Shown here: positions 13,982 to 25,700 of the stretch, piece by piece
How positions within the stretch are numbered: the first letter of the stretch is position 1
Layout of the letters: each line of letters starts with the position of its first letter
NCBI GenBank assembly: GCA_034440635.1
Contig: JAOTON010000041.1
Span: forward strand, 248,001-312,000
DNA from: Lepas anatifera
Lineage: Eukaryota; Arthropoda; Thecostraca; Lepadidae
Direction of reading: 5' to 3'
Length of the DNA stretch: 64,000 nt
The notes under the pieces: generated by a model
Told to the model about the DNA's origin: nothing
Database searches by the model: none
The model's input: only the letters and a program-made list of their open reading frames with translations
Made by a program: the position numbers and the translations under genes

Positions 13982-14489
13982 CAGTGGCGGATCTAGCCGG
14001 GCGGTTTGGGAGGGGCAGACCAAAGTCGAAAAGCAAAAAAAACGTCATGCAGTAAAAAGCTGCGCTACCAATATCACTTCCCGGTAGAATTTTGGGTGTT
14101 TGAGGCGAAAAGCTAAAAAAAACGTCACGGGGTGAAAAAAACTATGGGCTCAAGATACTTCTTCCTATCCAAGGCTGGCTATACTATGACTGGCTATATT
14201 ATAACTGAGAATTATTGATATTTACTCCATGATTCTGATGAAGGGCTGTGCCCGAATATATAATCTTCAGTGTTTTCTTACATTTCCGGATTCGAGGGGA
14301 CAGGCCAGGGAACATCTTATCAACTCATGTTCTGTTTGAAGTTGAGAGTTGAAACACCAAAATCTTGCTTATAAACTAAAAAGGAGTAGGGAAAAAGGAG
14401 GTCGATCGCTTTGGGGGTCAAAAACATAGTGTTGCCCCGAGCTTTTCCGTTTGGGGGAATGCCTTTTTGCCCCCCTGGATCTGCCACTG
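13982..14489. mobile_element. Nested hAT-like MITE, 508 bp
   Basis: It begins CAGTGGCGGATCTAG and its right end, reverse-complemented, begins CAGTGGCAGATCCAG. It is flanked by a perfect 8-bp duplication GCCAATTT (13974-13981 and 14490-14497). G-runs follow the left end and a C-run precedes the right end. No coding capacity. It inserted only ~70 bp inside the left end of the larger hAT-like element, whose ends it resembles. Confidence 0.88.
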
Positions 14490-14819
14490 GCCAATTTACC
14501 ACCCAAAAGCCGGCCAGTGTCAATGTAAAACGCGTTTAAAAAAGGATTTGTAAATGCTTATTTTCATGAAAGCTTCCTCTTAGTGAGGACATGTTCACGT
14601 TTACCATCAAGCATATTTCGGGCCAGCTAACGATTGGCACCTTGGTAGAAAATGCTGAAAGCACCCACTGACACTAAACGAAGCACGATGAGCAAATAAT
14701 ACAGTTATATTCGGTCATGGCGAAAACTGAGGTGTCGTATCCACCACCTCCACTTATCACAGTTGTCCTGGCCAACTGCTCCATACTGAAATAGCCGATT
14801 GACGCTAACCTGAGCCTCA

Positions 14820-15585
14820 TAGGCCGCAGAACCTCTGCGGGCCTGGGCCCCTGAGTTTTTGGTGACTTCCCTGAGTTTATATCGAGTCCCCTCAGCTAAT
14901 CTGGGACCGCTTTAGTTAACCAGGCCTTCACACTGAAATTGAAACCTATGTGTCGCCGCTGAAGCCTATTAAGCTTTTCGGGGCGCTTTTATTGATATAG
15001 GGCCCTCTCAACAGGTCCTGGGCCCTCTGAGCTAAAAGTTGGAGCTCTGAGCTCTGAGCCCCAAGCTGGATTAGTGTCCCTCAAGCTGGTCAGGGTCCCC
15101 TGGGTTGGTACCGTTTTCGTTTAACTGATATAGATCCCTTCAGCTTGTTTGGGGCCCGTTGTGCGTATCTGGGCACTAGTTCGTCGAGGCACCCAGCTAG
15201 TCTGGCCCTATTAGTTGTATGGGCCTTCTGAGCTGCTGCAGGGTCCCCTCAGAGTGTCTGGGCCCCATGAGTTGAAAATTGGACCCCTGGGTTCATTTTG
15301 AGTCCCTGAGCGTATTTAGAAACCGTTTAAATAGGTAGGCACCCCACGCTGGTCTTGAGAATCCTGTGTTGGCACTGAGGTCAAATGAGCTCGTTGGGGG
15401 CCCTTATCTGGGCCCCTTTTACTGACACGGGCCCCTCAGCTGATTTTGGAGACCCAAAATCCCTCCTACCCGATTCCACCCACGCCAGATTTCCTGACTC
15501 CCTGAGGGCTCCTGGGGGCCATTGGGGATTTTTCCCGCGATCAGCGCTGGGGTCCCTCCCCCGAGACAAAGCTTACAACATGTCT
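14820..15585. repeat. Degenerate GGGCCCC-rich tandem repeat
   Basis: Roughly 20-30-bp units built on GGGCCCCT-GAG-type cores (phrases such as GGGCCCCTGAG and TCTGGGCCCC recur) with much divergence. It lies inside the 6.1-kb hAT-like element and looks like an older relative of the arrays at 16.9-19.8 and 29-30.5 kb. The open frames here (15381-15618) are repeat-driven. Confidence 0.7.
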
Positions 15586-15597
15586 CTGTCTCTATAC

Positions 15598-16620
15598 TCT
15601 AGCGTCTGCCAGAGTTGAGCTAGAATCATTTTAGGCACAATTCGCTTCCTCTCGTTACGGCGAATCATCAAATAATGTATAACATGACTATACTAGGTTA
15701 AAACATAAAAATGACCTGACCTAAGGTTCGGTCAAGGACACCATCTAGCCTAGCATAGTCAGTATGCATATCAATCAACTCACAGTAACAATAAAAATAC
15801 GTGGTACATACATGGTAAATGGTACATGGTAAATACAGGGTATCAAAATACGGGTTTTATCGATATTTCCTGCAAAGCCATTGATCCAAGTCTTAAAACC
15901 TGCTTAGGAAGCCCCAGATGAACTCTTAGAGGTAACATGTCTAAACTTGCAACATGAACCGATAAAGAGGCCTAGGGTACTATGATTTGGGGAAGCCGAA
16001 GGTAGTGGAGTGGTCAGCGTAGCTGGCTTCCACGCAGCCGACCCGGGTTCAAGGCCCGGCGGCTTCCCTGAACAAGGAGCAAGCTGGCTCCCGAGAAACC
16101 CTTCCAACAGGGAAAGAGTTGGCGACGCCATATGACCCTGGCAGTTGGTGCGTCGATAAGCCCCAATAATTATTATTATTAAGCCGAAGGTATTTCAAGC
16201 GGCGTCTGCAGACATAGAGCAATTGTTCGGCAAATTTCCGTTTTACCCCATGCATTTTCAATGGAGAGGTCATGATTCGTACCTGTCCCTAGGTCATCCA
16301 TGGGAAAAATCCCGGAATAAATTTATTAGTACTTTTTGGGCCCATTATATGGTACAAGTTTGAATTCGATAGATTCACCCTTTTCTTACTTACGCCAACT
16401 TAAACATTTTTTGGGGTGAGGTCACTTGACCTGCACTGGTGACCTGACCTGAGATGACACAACCTTAAATTTTGAGGGAAAGTTGCGGAAGTGATCAATG
16501 ATAAGGTGTGACAAGTACTGTGTCGCTTCGCGCCGACGCTTTTTCGTGCCACTGGGAGACCTCGAGGGGGTGTTCAAGCACACCCCAACGGGCCGGAACG
16601 GGGCGCGAATACTCTAGAAC
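15598..16620. mobile_element. AGGTCA-rich element fragment
   Basis: The start (CTCTAGCGTCTG...) matches the sequence beginning at 58282, and similarity continues through the AGGTCA-rich interior to a G-run/C-run hairpin near 16563-16590. It is therefore a diverged copy of the element at 58275-59052. Terminal TTAA motifs are not preserved. A SINE (16005-16180) interrupts it. No coding capacity. Confidence 0.65.
16005..16180 (+). mobile_element. tRNA-derived SINE (family B)
   Basis: The head has an A-box-like GTGGAGTGGTC and a B-box GGGTTCAAGGCC, followed by a body and a (ATT)n tail. It is flanked by a 12-bp duplication AAGCCGAAGGTA (15993-16004 and 16181-16192), so this is a genuine LINE-mobilised insertion. 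It lacks the first ~10 bases present in the copy at 50673-50856. Confidence 0.9.
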
Positions 16621-16899
16621 AGGGCTGAGGCCAAAGCGAAGGCTCTAAACAATGTCTGAAATTTTGGGGTCAAGGTCCTTCAAGGTCATTGACCTATTAC
16701 GGCACAACCCAACATATTATGCCTAATTTACGCTATAACTAGCGCTGCGCCCAATCTTACCAATGACTTTTGATCAAGCCTTGATCATCAAGGCCAGTCA
16801 CCTTTAAAATTGACCTGTGACCTTGGTCTAAACACTGAATAACCTTAAATTTGATGTAATAGCATACGTTATAATAGGTGTCGTAACATTATGCAACGT

Positions 16900-19850
16900 C
16901 ATTTAGGGGCTGTCCAGGAGTAACTGTGCTCATCAGGGCCACCTATGCTCCCTGGAGGGGCCTTTGCTTCGATGAGGCACCTGTGCCACCCAGGGGCGCC
17001 TTCGCTCCCCAATGGACGCAACCTAGCTATCCAGGGGCATCTTTGCTGTTCCGGGGGTGCCTTTGATACCCAGTGCCCAAGGGGAGCTTTTTCTTATCCA
17101 GGTTCACCTTGGTATTGAGGGCGTATTTTTATTCAAGGTAACCTATACTACCCAGTGGCCCCTACCCTATGCAAGGGGCGCTTAGGCTATCCAGGGGGCG
17201 GCAATTTGCTATACATAGGGCGCCCTTATGTTCTCCATGGGCACCTCATTCAGAGGGTGCCTCTGATATTCATGGGCGCTTTTCCTATCAGCAGGGTACC
17301 TGTGCCATCTTGGGGCTATTCTTATCAAGGGACGCTGCTGTTATTCAGGAATACCTACACCACTGTCTAGGGTCGCCTTTGCTACCCAGAGGCGCCTTTA
17401 CTTCTTAGGAAGTTTGGCGCCCATGCTTTAAGGAGTGCTTTGGCATCGACTGATTGCTCTATTATTGGGCTTAGGTGCGCGTGAACCTTGAGCTCATGTA
17501 GCGCCCATATTGTTGCTAAGGAACACTTATGCTATCAAAGGGCGCCTTTGCTATCCAGGGCCTCTGTTTTATTCAAGGCAGTCTGTTCTATCCACGGGCA
17601 TCTGATATTTCGGGGGCGGTGCCTAGGTTATTCAGGAGGCGGTTTTTTCTCTACAGGGGCGCACTATTGCTTTCCACGGGCGCCGTTACTGCCCAGGGGT
17701 GTCTTTCTATCCAGGGGTGCATATGCTGTCTAGGTGTATTTTTCAATCACAGACATGATTGAAATACATGCCCCTACGTTATCCTGGGGTGCTTTTTGTC
17801 TCCGGTAAGGCGCTATTTTTCTCTTCCGGGCACCAGTTTGTCCAAGGGCACCTATGCTATCCAGAGAAACTTTGTTATCTAGGGCTGCCTTCGCTGTTAA
17901 GGGGCATCTTTGCTACCCAAAGGGAGCATCTTACTTTCCTGGAGTGCCTATTTCCATCTAAGGGGCGCATATGCTATCTTGGAGCGCCTTTGCAAACATG
18001 AGGCGCACTTTTCTATCCAGGGGAGCCTTTGCACTTGAGGGGGTGCCTCTGCAATCCAGGAGGAGCCCAAAATAGATGGAGAATAAAAATTCTGAAATAA
18101 GGCGCTCGAACACTGAATAAAGTGCCTAATTATCAGAAAGAGGCGCTCATCTGCTGAACGGGGAGGACTGCTGGTTGGTGAGGGCAGCGTTCTCGGAAGT
18201 AAGGCGCACATACTGAAAAAGGCACCCGGTTGCAGCGGTGGAGCACTAAGCCTTCAGTTATAGGTTAATGAAATGTGGTTAAAGGCAGTCCATGATCAAA
18301 TTGAGCGCTCGAGCCCTGTAACAGAGCGCGCGACTGTCGGACAGGTGTGCCAAACCATAGACAGTAGGGCAGCTGAAGATGGAAAGGGACACCTATGATA
18401 TTCTGGGGGCGCCTGTACTCTCAGGCGAGGCGCTTGTTTTCTTTCTCAGGCGCCTAGTTTATCCATGGCCGCCTATGCTGTCCAGATAATCTATTTCAAG
18501 AAGGGTTAACTTTGCTGTCCAGGGGCGCTTTTGCTATCTAAGGGCGCATATGCTATCTGTAGGGCGCTTTATGCAAAGGGCGCCTAGGCTGTCCAAGGGC
18601 GCCGTCCTAACCAAAGACCGCCTTTCACTTTCCCTGAAGTGCCTATTTCTGTGTGAGGGGTGCATATATTATCTAGGAGTGCCCTTGATATACGGAGACG
18701 CCTTTTTGTCCAGCGGCGCCTTTGCTCTTGAGGGGCGCTGCTCCAATCCAGGGTAGCTGAAGATGGATAAGGGACATCTATGTTATACAGGGGGAGCCTG
18801 TACTTTCCAATGGGGCGCTAATTTTCCTTCTCAGGCACCTAGTTTATCTAGGGGGCGCCTACGCTATCCAAAGGCGCCTTTACTCCCGAAGGTTTGCCTT
18901 CCTAGGGGCGCCTTTGCTACCCAGGGGCGCCTTTGCTGTCCACAGCAATTGTGTTATCCAGGGTTGTCTTTGCTGTCCAGGGGCGCCTTTGCTATCCAAG
19001 GGTGCATATGACATCCGTAGGGCGCTTTTTGCAGTGGGCGCCTAGGCTATCAAAGGGCGCCTTTTTCTACCCAAGGTGAGCATTTTATTTTCCTAAAGCG
19101 CCTACTTCTATCTAAGGGGCGCTTATGCTTTCCAGGGCACCTATGTTACCAAGATGTGCCTTTGCTGCCCAGGGGAGCCTTTCCTAGCCAAGGGCGCATA
19201 TGATATCCGCAGGGCGCTTCATCCAGGGGGCGTCTAGGCTATCCAAAGGTGGCTTTTCTATCGAAGGGGTGCCTTCCTAGGGGCGCCTTTGCTACCTAGG
19301 GGCGCCTTTGCTGTCCACAGCACTTTGTTATCCAGGGTTGTCTTTGTTGTCCAGGGGCGCCTTTGCTATCCAAGGGTGCATATGACATCCGTAGGTTACT
19401 TTTTCCAGTGGGCGCCTAGGCTATCAAAGGGCGCCTTCTTCTTCCCAAGGTGAGCATTTTATTTTCCTATAGCGCCTATTTCTATCTAAGGAATGCTTAT
19501 GCTGTCCAGGGCACCTATGCTACCAAGATTTGCCTTTGCTGCCCAGGGGCTCCTTTCCTTGCCAAGGGCGCATATGATATCCGTAGGGCGCTTCCTCGAG
19601 GGGGCGCCTAGGCTACCCAGGGGCGCTTCATCCAGGGGGCGCCTAGGCTACTCAGGGGTGCATTAGATCCCCATGGCGCAATCCTGCTATCTATTGGCGC
19701 CTTTTCTTTGCCGGGGCGGTTTTGTTAGCATTCTCATCTTCAACATTTTACTGGGGCGCAAAAGACCAGTAAAGGCGTGTAATGTTTGGGCAGGGGCGCT
19801 TTGCCATGGTTTTAAGGACTATGTGTTAATTCAAGTGGAATAAGTGGTAT
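16900..19850. repeat. ~3-kb degenerate 20-bp minisatellite
   Basis: About 20-bp units near the consensus GGGGCGCCTTTGCTATCCAA are repeated with heavy divergence for almost 3 kb. A less similar interval lies at about 18060-18330. The units carry the palindrome GGCGCC. Longer duplicated blocks are visible: 18900-19130 and 19270-19500 are close copies of each other, indicating higher-order duplication. Open frames with a recurrent Arg-Gly-Ala-Phe phrase arise from the repeat and are not genes. Confidence 0.9.
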
Positions 19851-19893
19851 CTACCGCCTTGGCGCACGAAATGGGTACAGGCGCGCCGCTAAG

Positions 19894-19916
19894 ATCGGGC
19901 GCCTTCGGCGCCCGAT
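19894..19916. other. Perfect hairpin near hAT-like right end
   Basis: A 10-bp perfect stem (ATCGGGCGCC with its complement) with a 3-nt TTC loop sits about 80 bp inside the right end of the 6.1-kb element. It could be a subterminal structural signal; this is inference. Confidence 0.8.
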
Positions 19917-20577
19917 ATGAGCTAAGCTTTGCTGAGGCGCTTCGGAGCTAAGGGGGGGCCGGGCCCCCTGGGCCCCCCCTTGGATCCGTCACTGCAGGAG
20001 ACATCCCCGGATTGGGGAGGAACCAGGGGGAGGGGTGGGTGGGTGGGAGGCTAATTTTTATCATAAAGGCTGTCATTGTAAACGCTAACGACGATGCACT
20101 TCACCGCACATTTAGGGGAGACCGGGGCTAGTTGCAGCCAGGGGCATGTTGAGCCACTCGCGATAACTCCGCTGTTTCTGAAGATATTGCGCTGTAATCA
20201 TGACAGGGCATGCGCGCAACCGCTTTCCGTCTTTCAGCAGGAAACCGTCGTGGTATCTGGTCGGTAGCGGTTTTGAGACAGAAAAACCTGTTTTTTCATA
20301 GCAAAAGTGAATTTTAATTTTGTCAAACATTTTGTAATAGCAGTGTTGATATTAGAGATAAAGATTAGCCGTGCTAAATGATTTGAATGCTGATATTTAC
20401 GCCTTATTTGGGCCGAAAACTATGAGAACTGATCACCCGCTTTCTGCGTCAGCTGCCTCCGGAGTTGCGGCGGGGTCTCGGGGTAAGTTGAACCATGAGG
20501 GTGTTGGGGTAGGTTGAGCCATGATCAACGCGCCCCGGAGAAAAAAATGGAATACCTCAATTCCCCCAAACTAATGG

Positions 20578-20790
20578 GACACGGTGGTGTAGCGGAAAGC
20601 ACGCACACTTTCCATGCGGCTAACCCGTGTTCAGGACTGGGCGGTTTCCCTGATCAAAAAAGAGCAGGCTGGCTTCCGAGAAACCTTCCAACAGGAATAA
20701 AGCTGGCGACGCTATTCGGCCCGGGCAGTTGTCTCCTAAAATGTCTGCTATCGGGTCGACTCATTGGCGAAGGGGGAAAGGCATTTACCA
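20578..20790 (+). mobile_element. Diverged tRNA-derived SINE (family B)
   Basis: The order of motifs (GTGGTGTAGCGG head, CCGTGTTCAGGAC B-box-like, then GAGAAACCTTCCAACAGG and GGCGACGC) matches the SINEs at 16005 and 50673 with many changes. It lies inside the pogo-like element. Confidence 0.7.
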
Positions 20791-21071
20791 CCAGCTTCTG
20801 ATTTTTTCCGTTTATTTTCAAAACACTTAAGCGATTTAATGTCCCATTACCTGCCCCTGACCTGCTATTAGGCCGACCAATAATGGAGAAGAGCTTCCAG
20901 CGCTGGTCTTGGGCCCTCCTCTTCCTTTAAAGCCCCTCCAACTTTAGGGGATGCAGGGCCATTGGCCTTTCCCGCAAAAAGTTCAAATTGTACCCTCTTT
21001 GTGCCGATTTTCCCGTTTTCTCAAACAAACACTGTTCCGTGATTCCGCCCATACTTTCAGCAGGGCCCAGC

Positions 21072-21212
21072 CACTGGCGGACGCGGGTGCCCCGTTTGGG
21101 GGAGGCAACTCGGGAAAATAGTAAAAATATAGTTTTTCAAGGAAAATCGGCCAAAGTTTCGCTATTTGGGGGGACATGGCCCCTTGCCCTCCCCCCGCTC
21201 TGGATCCGGTAG
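21072..21212. mobile_element. Short hAT-like MITE or relic
   Basis: It starts CACTGGCGGACGC and its other end complements to CTACCGGATCCAGAG, followed inward by G-runs as in the MITEs at 13982, 30508 and 44649. I found no clear 8-bp duplication. Confidence 0.5.
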
Positions 21213-21581
21213 GTTTGTCCAGCATGCCTGGAACGTCAGGTGGTGCCTCTGGGCCAATGGCCGATCCCCAGCGGACACCGGCCCTACTGACGGATCGACT
21301 TGTGAAAAGCCCTCAGTAGGTCCTTGAAATGTCAGGAAGTCTACTGAACATCTCAGCGCCTGAAAATCCAGCAGGGTTCAGCCTGCCTGGAAGACCAACG
21401 AATGCCCCTAGTCCTGGACTGGATCTTCAGCAGAGCCTTCCTGCACTATCAGTAGCAGAGCTGGACCTCCCCGCAGATGGTCTGAGCTGTATACGCAGCA
21501 TAATTTTCCCGGACTATTCAATGAGCAGCAGTCTGCTCTGACCCTGACGGTGATACTGATCCTGTCCTGATCTTGCCCTAC

Positions 21582-22025
21582 TGTCCTGATGCGTTCTCGC
21601 CTGCAGCAGTCTGCCCGTTGCCTAAAGAGCTGAGGCCGAGGAAGAGAGCCTCGCATCACAGGAAAGCAGCAGTGTTGACGGATATACAAAAAAACAGCTT
21701 GCTGGAAGAGGAGGCGGAAAAGAAGTAAAAAGAATACCAGCAAAGAACAGAGGTACAACAGATGGCAAAGGCAAGACGCAAATGCAAGACGGGTGCAATA
21801 ACAACACAAGGAAGCAAAGAAATGTTAGGAGGAAGCTTTACAAAGATGTTGAGGAGTTCAGCGATGAAAACGAGACCCTATGTCTGGTGTGCTGCGACAC
21901 TTTCTCAAACAGCCGCCCGGTTGAGCAATGGGTACAGTAGGTACTAGGAGTGCCGTGGATGGGCCTACCGTCTTTGTACGGGTGATTCCTCAACGTTTGG
22001 GTGTAAAAACAGTACCAGTGACTGA
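21582..22025 (+). pseudogene. C-terminal remnant of pogo-like transposase
   Basis: Read in the right frames this segment encodes a basic region, a charged helix (LLEEEAEKK), then a segment beginning LYKDVEEFSDENETLC and a Cys-rich tail with C-x2-C and C-x2-GW motifs. That order is typical of the C-terminal end of pogo/Tigger transposases in invertebrates, which end in a small zinc-binding domain. It is broken by a TAA after the charged helix, a frame change before the Cys-rich segment, and a TAG after WVQ. The DDE catalytic domain is absent, so it is not functional. It lies inside the 20115-22331 element in the sense expected. Confidence 0.7.
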
Positions 22026-22333
22026 AAGTGAGAATATTTGGTGTTTGGGTAATAAACATGGAAAATGAGGACATACTCTCGTTGAGCGGCTCAACGTACC
22101 CCGGAGCGTGGCTCAACTTACCCCGACACGGGGCGAGTTGAGCCATTTGACTTTGACCTATTCATGATCAAATATCTCACTCGGCGACAACATTCAAACG
22201 TTGGCACACGCATCACTTGAGAACCAAAAGAATAGGCTTTCCAGCAATGGCAGAACGAAGTCTATACCTTTATCCATCTTTGAGATATGCGACCAAAACA
22301 AAAATCATGTTCAACTAGCCCCGGTCTCCCCTA

Positions 22334-22762
22334 CTCGCAGGTACATGCGTGATGTGTTTGTCCACGCAGGTAATTGGAATTGGAATAAATGCAGGAAAAC
22401 CTAGGTAGAGTCCCAAAACTTTCGGGGGACGTCCTCCCTGATTCGCGAGTTGGGGTAATGGGTCCCTTCCGGGTTGGGGGGAACGGGCCTTTTACTTGCT
22501 TGCTTATGGCTTTTTATTAGGCGTTCTGTGCATAGCACCTTTGCCCGCCTCTAAAGGAGTGTATGGGAGAATTTTAGAATTTTGTGTGAGGGCAAGCTAC
22601 GTTAGTCTGTTAAAGCAATGGGAGTTATTTCAAGTAATGGGTTGCAAGATGTTTTAGCTTGCAAATGGATCGGTCGTGGCAATGGCATAGCCATGCCAAG
22701 GGAGGTCTTTTAATAAGTTTAGACCCGCAGAGTGCAAAGGTTATTTCTGTGGTTGAAGACCT
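22334..22762. other. Noncoding stretch, possible LINE 3' flank
   Basis: No gene seen. A phrase around 22573 (TTTTAGAATTTTGTGTG) recurs at 22785-22802, close to the presumed LINE 3' tail, so part of this may be an older copy of the same 3' end. Confidence 0.4.
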
Positions 22763-25700
22763 TAAATTTAGAATTTGGAATTTAGAATTTAGAATTTTGT
22801 GTGTCAGCTACTGATGTCCGCTTGTCTACGCTACTCGAAATCCTCCGTTAACTCAATAATTTTCGTATTTTAGAAAGTGCGCTAAACACCTGGCCAGGGT
22901 GCCGCGAATTTACCCTGCAACCCGGAGGTGAGGTTGCAGCTCCCCTCTCCGGCTGGGCAGCCGCCGCGCAGAGAAAAGAAGTGTGAGAGGATAGTTAGAT
23001 TGTTAGTAAGAGTATAGGTGTGGTTAGCATAGACCCGCAGTGAAAGGTATCACTGCGGTGAAGAAATCTAACCTATTTAACCTAACCTGATTTCAAAGCT
23101 AGCCTAACATAACCTATCCTTAGCCTACAATGAACCATTTAAAGGTTAAACAGCTATTGCTTAAATTTTGCAGTGGATTATCTATGATTGGAAAATAGGC
23201 AAGTCCTACTTTGGGGGTGCATCATGCACCCTCCATCATATATACTGGGAGGGGTGATTTATAGAAACTTCTCTAGCCCAGAGTCCTTTAGAAATGTAAA
23301 GACTTTTTCGAGTAGCTCAGGAAGGTCGTTACCGAGCAGAGTTTTTAGGTCTACAGGGATGTTTTGGATTCGGCAGTAATCTAGCATGGGTTGCCGATGG
23401 GTATTGTGCTGGGGACAATCGATGAGAATGTGATACGGATTCTCCATTGCGTCGCAGGTACCACAGGTACCCGCGTTCCAATAGGCATTTAATTTTGTGT
23501 GTCCACTTCTGAGTCTGGTTAGAATAACCTCGCGCCGGCGACTCTTTTGGTTGGAACTGGGCCAGTAGCCGATGTTAGGCTTGATATAGAATAGGTGGGC
23601 GCTGTGGTTTGTGGTCCAGTTATTTTGAATTTGCTTCCGGATGCTGTCCTGGAGGAGAGCTTTGCTATCATCTCCAGTCCACGTTAAGGGTGCGATCTCT
23701 CTAAGTTCTAGGGACTTTTTTGCCTGCTCATCGGCCTTTTCATTTCCTTGAATTTTGCAGTGGCCCGGGATCCAAAGAAAAGAGACATCAGGGGTATCAT
23801 CGATACCTTTCTGAATATCTGCTATAACGTGGTGGCTGGGGTTGACTACGTTACTGACGGCCTGCAGGACAGATTTAGAGTCTGAACAGATGACGGCTGA
23901 GTTGATATTTTGGGTTCTGATTATGGCTAATGCATTTAGGATGGCAACACCCTCGGCTGTTAAGATAGAGCAGTTGTCCGGAAGTCTTTTCTGTAGGCAA
24001 ATATTTTGCCCCCAGATGCCGAGGCCTACTTTTTCGCCTATTTTGGAGCCGTCTGTAAATATAAAGGTCTTGTCCGCGTTACAAGATCGGAACTCTAGAG
24101 GAATTTCTGGGAGACTTCTTCCTCTGAGAAGTCCGTTTTAACGGGAAGTGAAAAGAAATTCCACTTTGGGCTCTTTCCGAGTCCAGAAGCGGGAGAGTGG
24201 GGGTTTGCCTATTGTTGCTGGCAGTGCAAGATTGAGGCTTTCCAGGGTTTTCGCTACTCTGTGCTTAAATGGGGGCCACTTCTGTAGAGTGGCTTTATTT
24301 GCTCGTCGGGGATGGGCAAAACATTGTTTTGCCGGGTGGTTTTCGGTGGATTGGACCTTAATGTAGTAAGAAATAAGCTGGGCGTCGCGTCTCGTTTGCA
24401 GTGGGCATAGCCCGCTATCAGTTAGCAGGCTGGTGATGGGGGATTCTCTGAGCGCGCCTGTGGCTGCCCGGATACTGGCATTTTGGACTCGCTCTAGCTT
24501 TAATTTATTGGTCTTGTTCGTTGAGTCAAAAACGAACGAATTATACTCGAGAATGGACCGAATCAGGGACTTGTAGAGCATAAGCAGGGTCTTTCGATCC
24601 CCGCCATACTCTGTGCCGCCGAGCATGCGGAGAATGTTGACTCGCTTTTGACAGCTAGAGACGACTTTGGTGATATGCTCATTGAAACTCAATCGGGAAT
24701 CTAGGGTGATGCCCAAGAATTTGAAGCTGTTGGTGCATTCAATAGGTTTACCCGAGATTTGGAGCCGTGGAGGGTCGTGTCTGGAATGCGCTCTGGCAAA
24801 GACAACGACTGATGATTTTTCCGCCGAGAGTGATAGACCCATTAAACTACACCAATTACCGATGTCGTTTAAGCTATCCTGCAACTGCGTAGTTGCATGT
24901 TGAAATTCTGGTTCATTATACCGCCTGGTATCGATTGCAGTGGATTTCCAAATGGCGACATCGTCCGCAAAGAGGGAGTAATTTATTCCAGGCGGTAGCT
25001 TTTTGGCGAAGAGATCATTGATCATTACTAAAAAGAGGGTGGGGGACAGAACGCTACCCTGGGGTGTGCCTTGGTCTTGGGTTGCCAGGTAGGAGAATGT
25101 GGTGCCACAACGGACTTTAAACTTTCGGTCCTTGAGGAAGTTTTCAATGAATTTTGCAAGGTGGCCACGAATTCCTAGCTTGCTTAATTTAAACAAAAGG
25201 GCGTCTTTTTGTACGCGATCGAACGCCGATTTAATGTCTAAGAATGCAGCTATTGTTACTTGCTTTTTGTAAAAGCCATTCTGGATGTCACTGACTAGTT
25301 TCACCAAATTGTCAGTGGTGGCTCGCCCGCGCCGGAAGCCTGATTGCATCGCGTCAAGCTTCTTTTCGAGGATCTCGTGAAGTGTAACGTTTACCATGCG
25401 CTCGACAAGCTTGCTATCACAGCTAGTAAGCGAAATTGGGCGATAACCTTTTGGGTCTGTTTTTTCTTTGCCAGGTTTTGGAAGGGGAATGATTATACTC
25501 TCTCGCCACGATGTGGGGAAAGAGTCGCTAAGAAACATGTTGTTAATGGCCGAAAGCAGGTACTTTAGTGCTGTTTGGCTGAGGTGCCTGAAGAAAGAGT
25601 AGTGAATTTCGTCAGGGCCCACTGCAGTGTTTTCACACTTGCTAATGGCGTAATTTAGCTCGGTCATTGTAAATGGTACGTTATAGTACTCTTGATTACC

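Larger units (their letters stand above)
13909..19994. mobile_element. 6.1-kb nonautonomous hAT-like element filled with minisatellite
   Basis: The left end reads CAGTGACGGATCTAGG and the right end, reverse-complemented, CAGTGACGGATCCAAGG. The element is flanked by an identical 8-bp duplication, CAGGAGAC, at 13901-13908 and 19995-20002. CA-starting inverted repeats with an 8-bp duplication are the hallmark of the hAT superfamily. G-runs follow both ends. The interior has no transposase; it holds a nested 508-bp MITE, a GC-rich repeat block (14820-15580), an AGGTCA-rich fragment, a tRNA-derived SINE, and about 3 kb of degenerate 20-bp repeats. All open frames inside are repeat-driven. Size and content are unusual for a hAT nonautonomous element. 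Confidence 0.8.
20115..22331 (+). mobile_element. Decayed pogo/Tigger-like DNA transposon
   Basis: The 20-bp ends are near-perfect inverted repeats, GGGGAGACCGGGGCTAGTTG at the left and its complement at the right, each flanked by TA (20113-20114 and 22332-22333), the target duplication of the Tc1/mariner/pogo group. Near both ends a motif of the form GGGGTAAGTTGARCC recurs in direct and inverted orientation (20480-20525, 22085-22145). The interior keeps the C-terminal tail of a transposase (21582-22025) but the catalytic core is gone; a SINE (20578-20790) and a small MITE (21072-21212) lie inside. Confidence 0.8.

Noticed and set aside
17155..19011. Several 70-82-codon open frames rich in Arg-Gly-Ala-Phe
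   Set aside because: They are translations of the 20-bp minisatellite in different frames, without start context or domain.
21408..21809. Minus-strand 133-codon Leu/Cys-rich frame
   Set aside because: Antisense shadow of the pogo-like transposase tail, which has the recognisable motifs.
23060..23125. Clustered CCTAA motifs suggesting arthropod telomere repeat
   Set aside because: Irregular spacing and sequence; not a tandem telomeric array.
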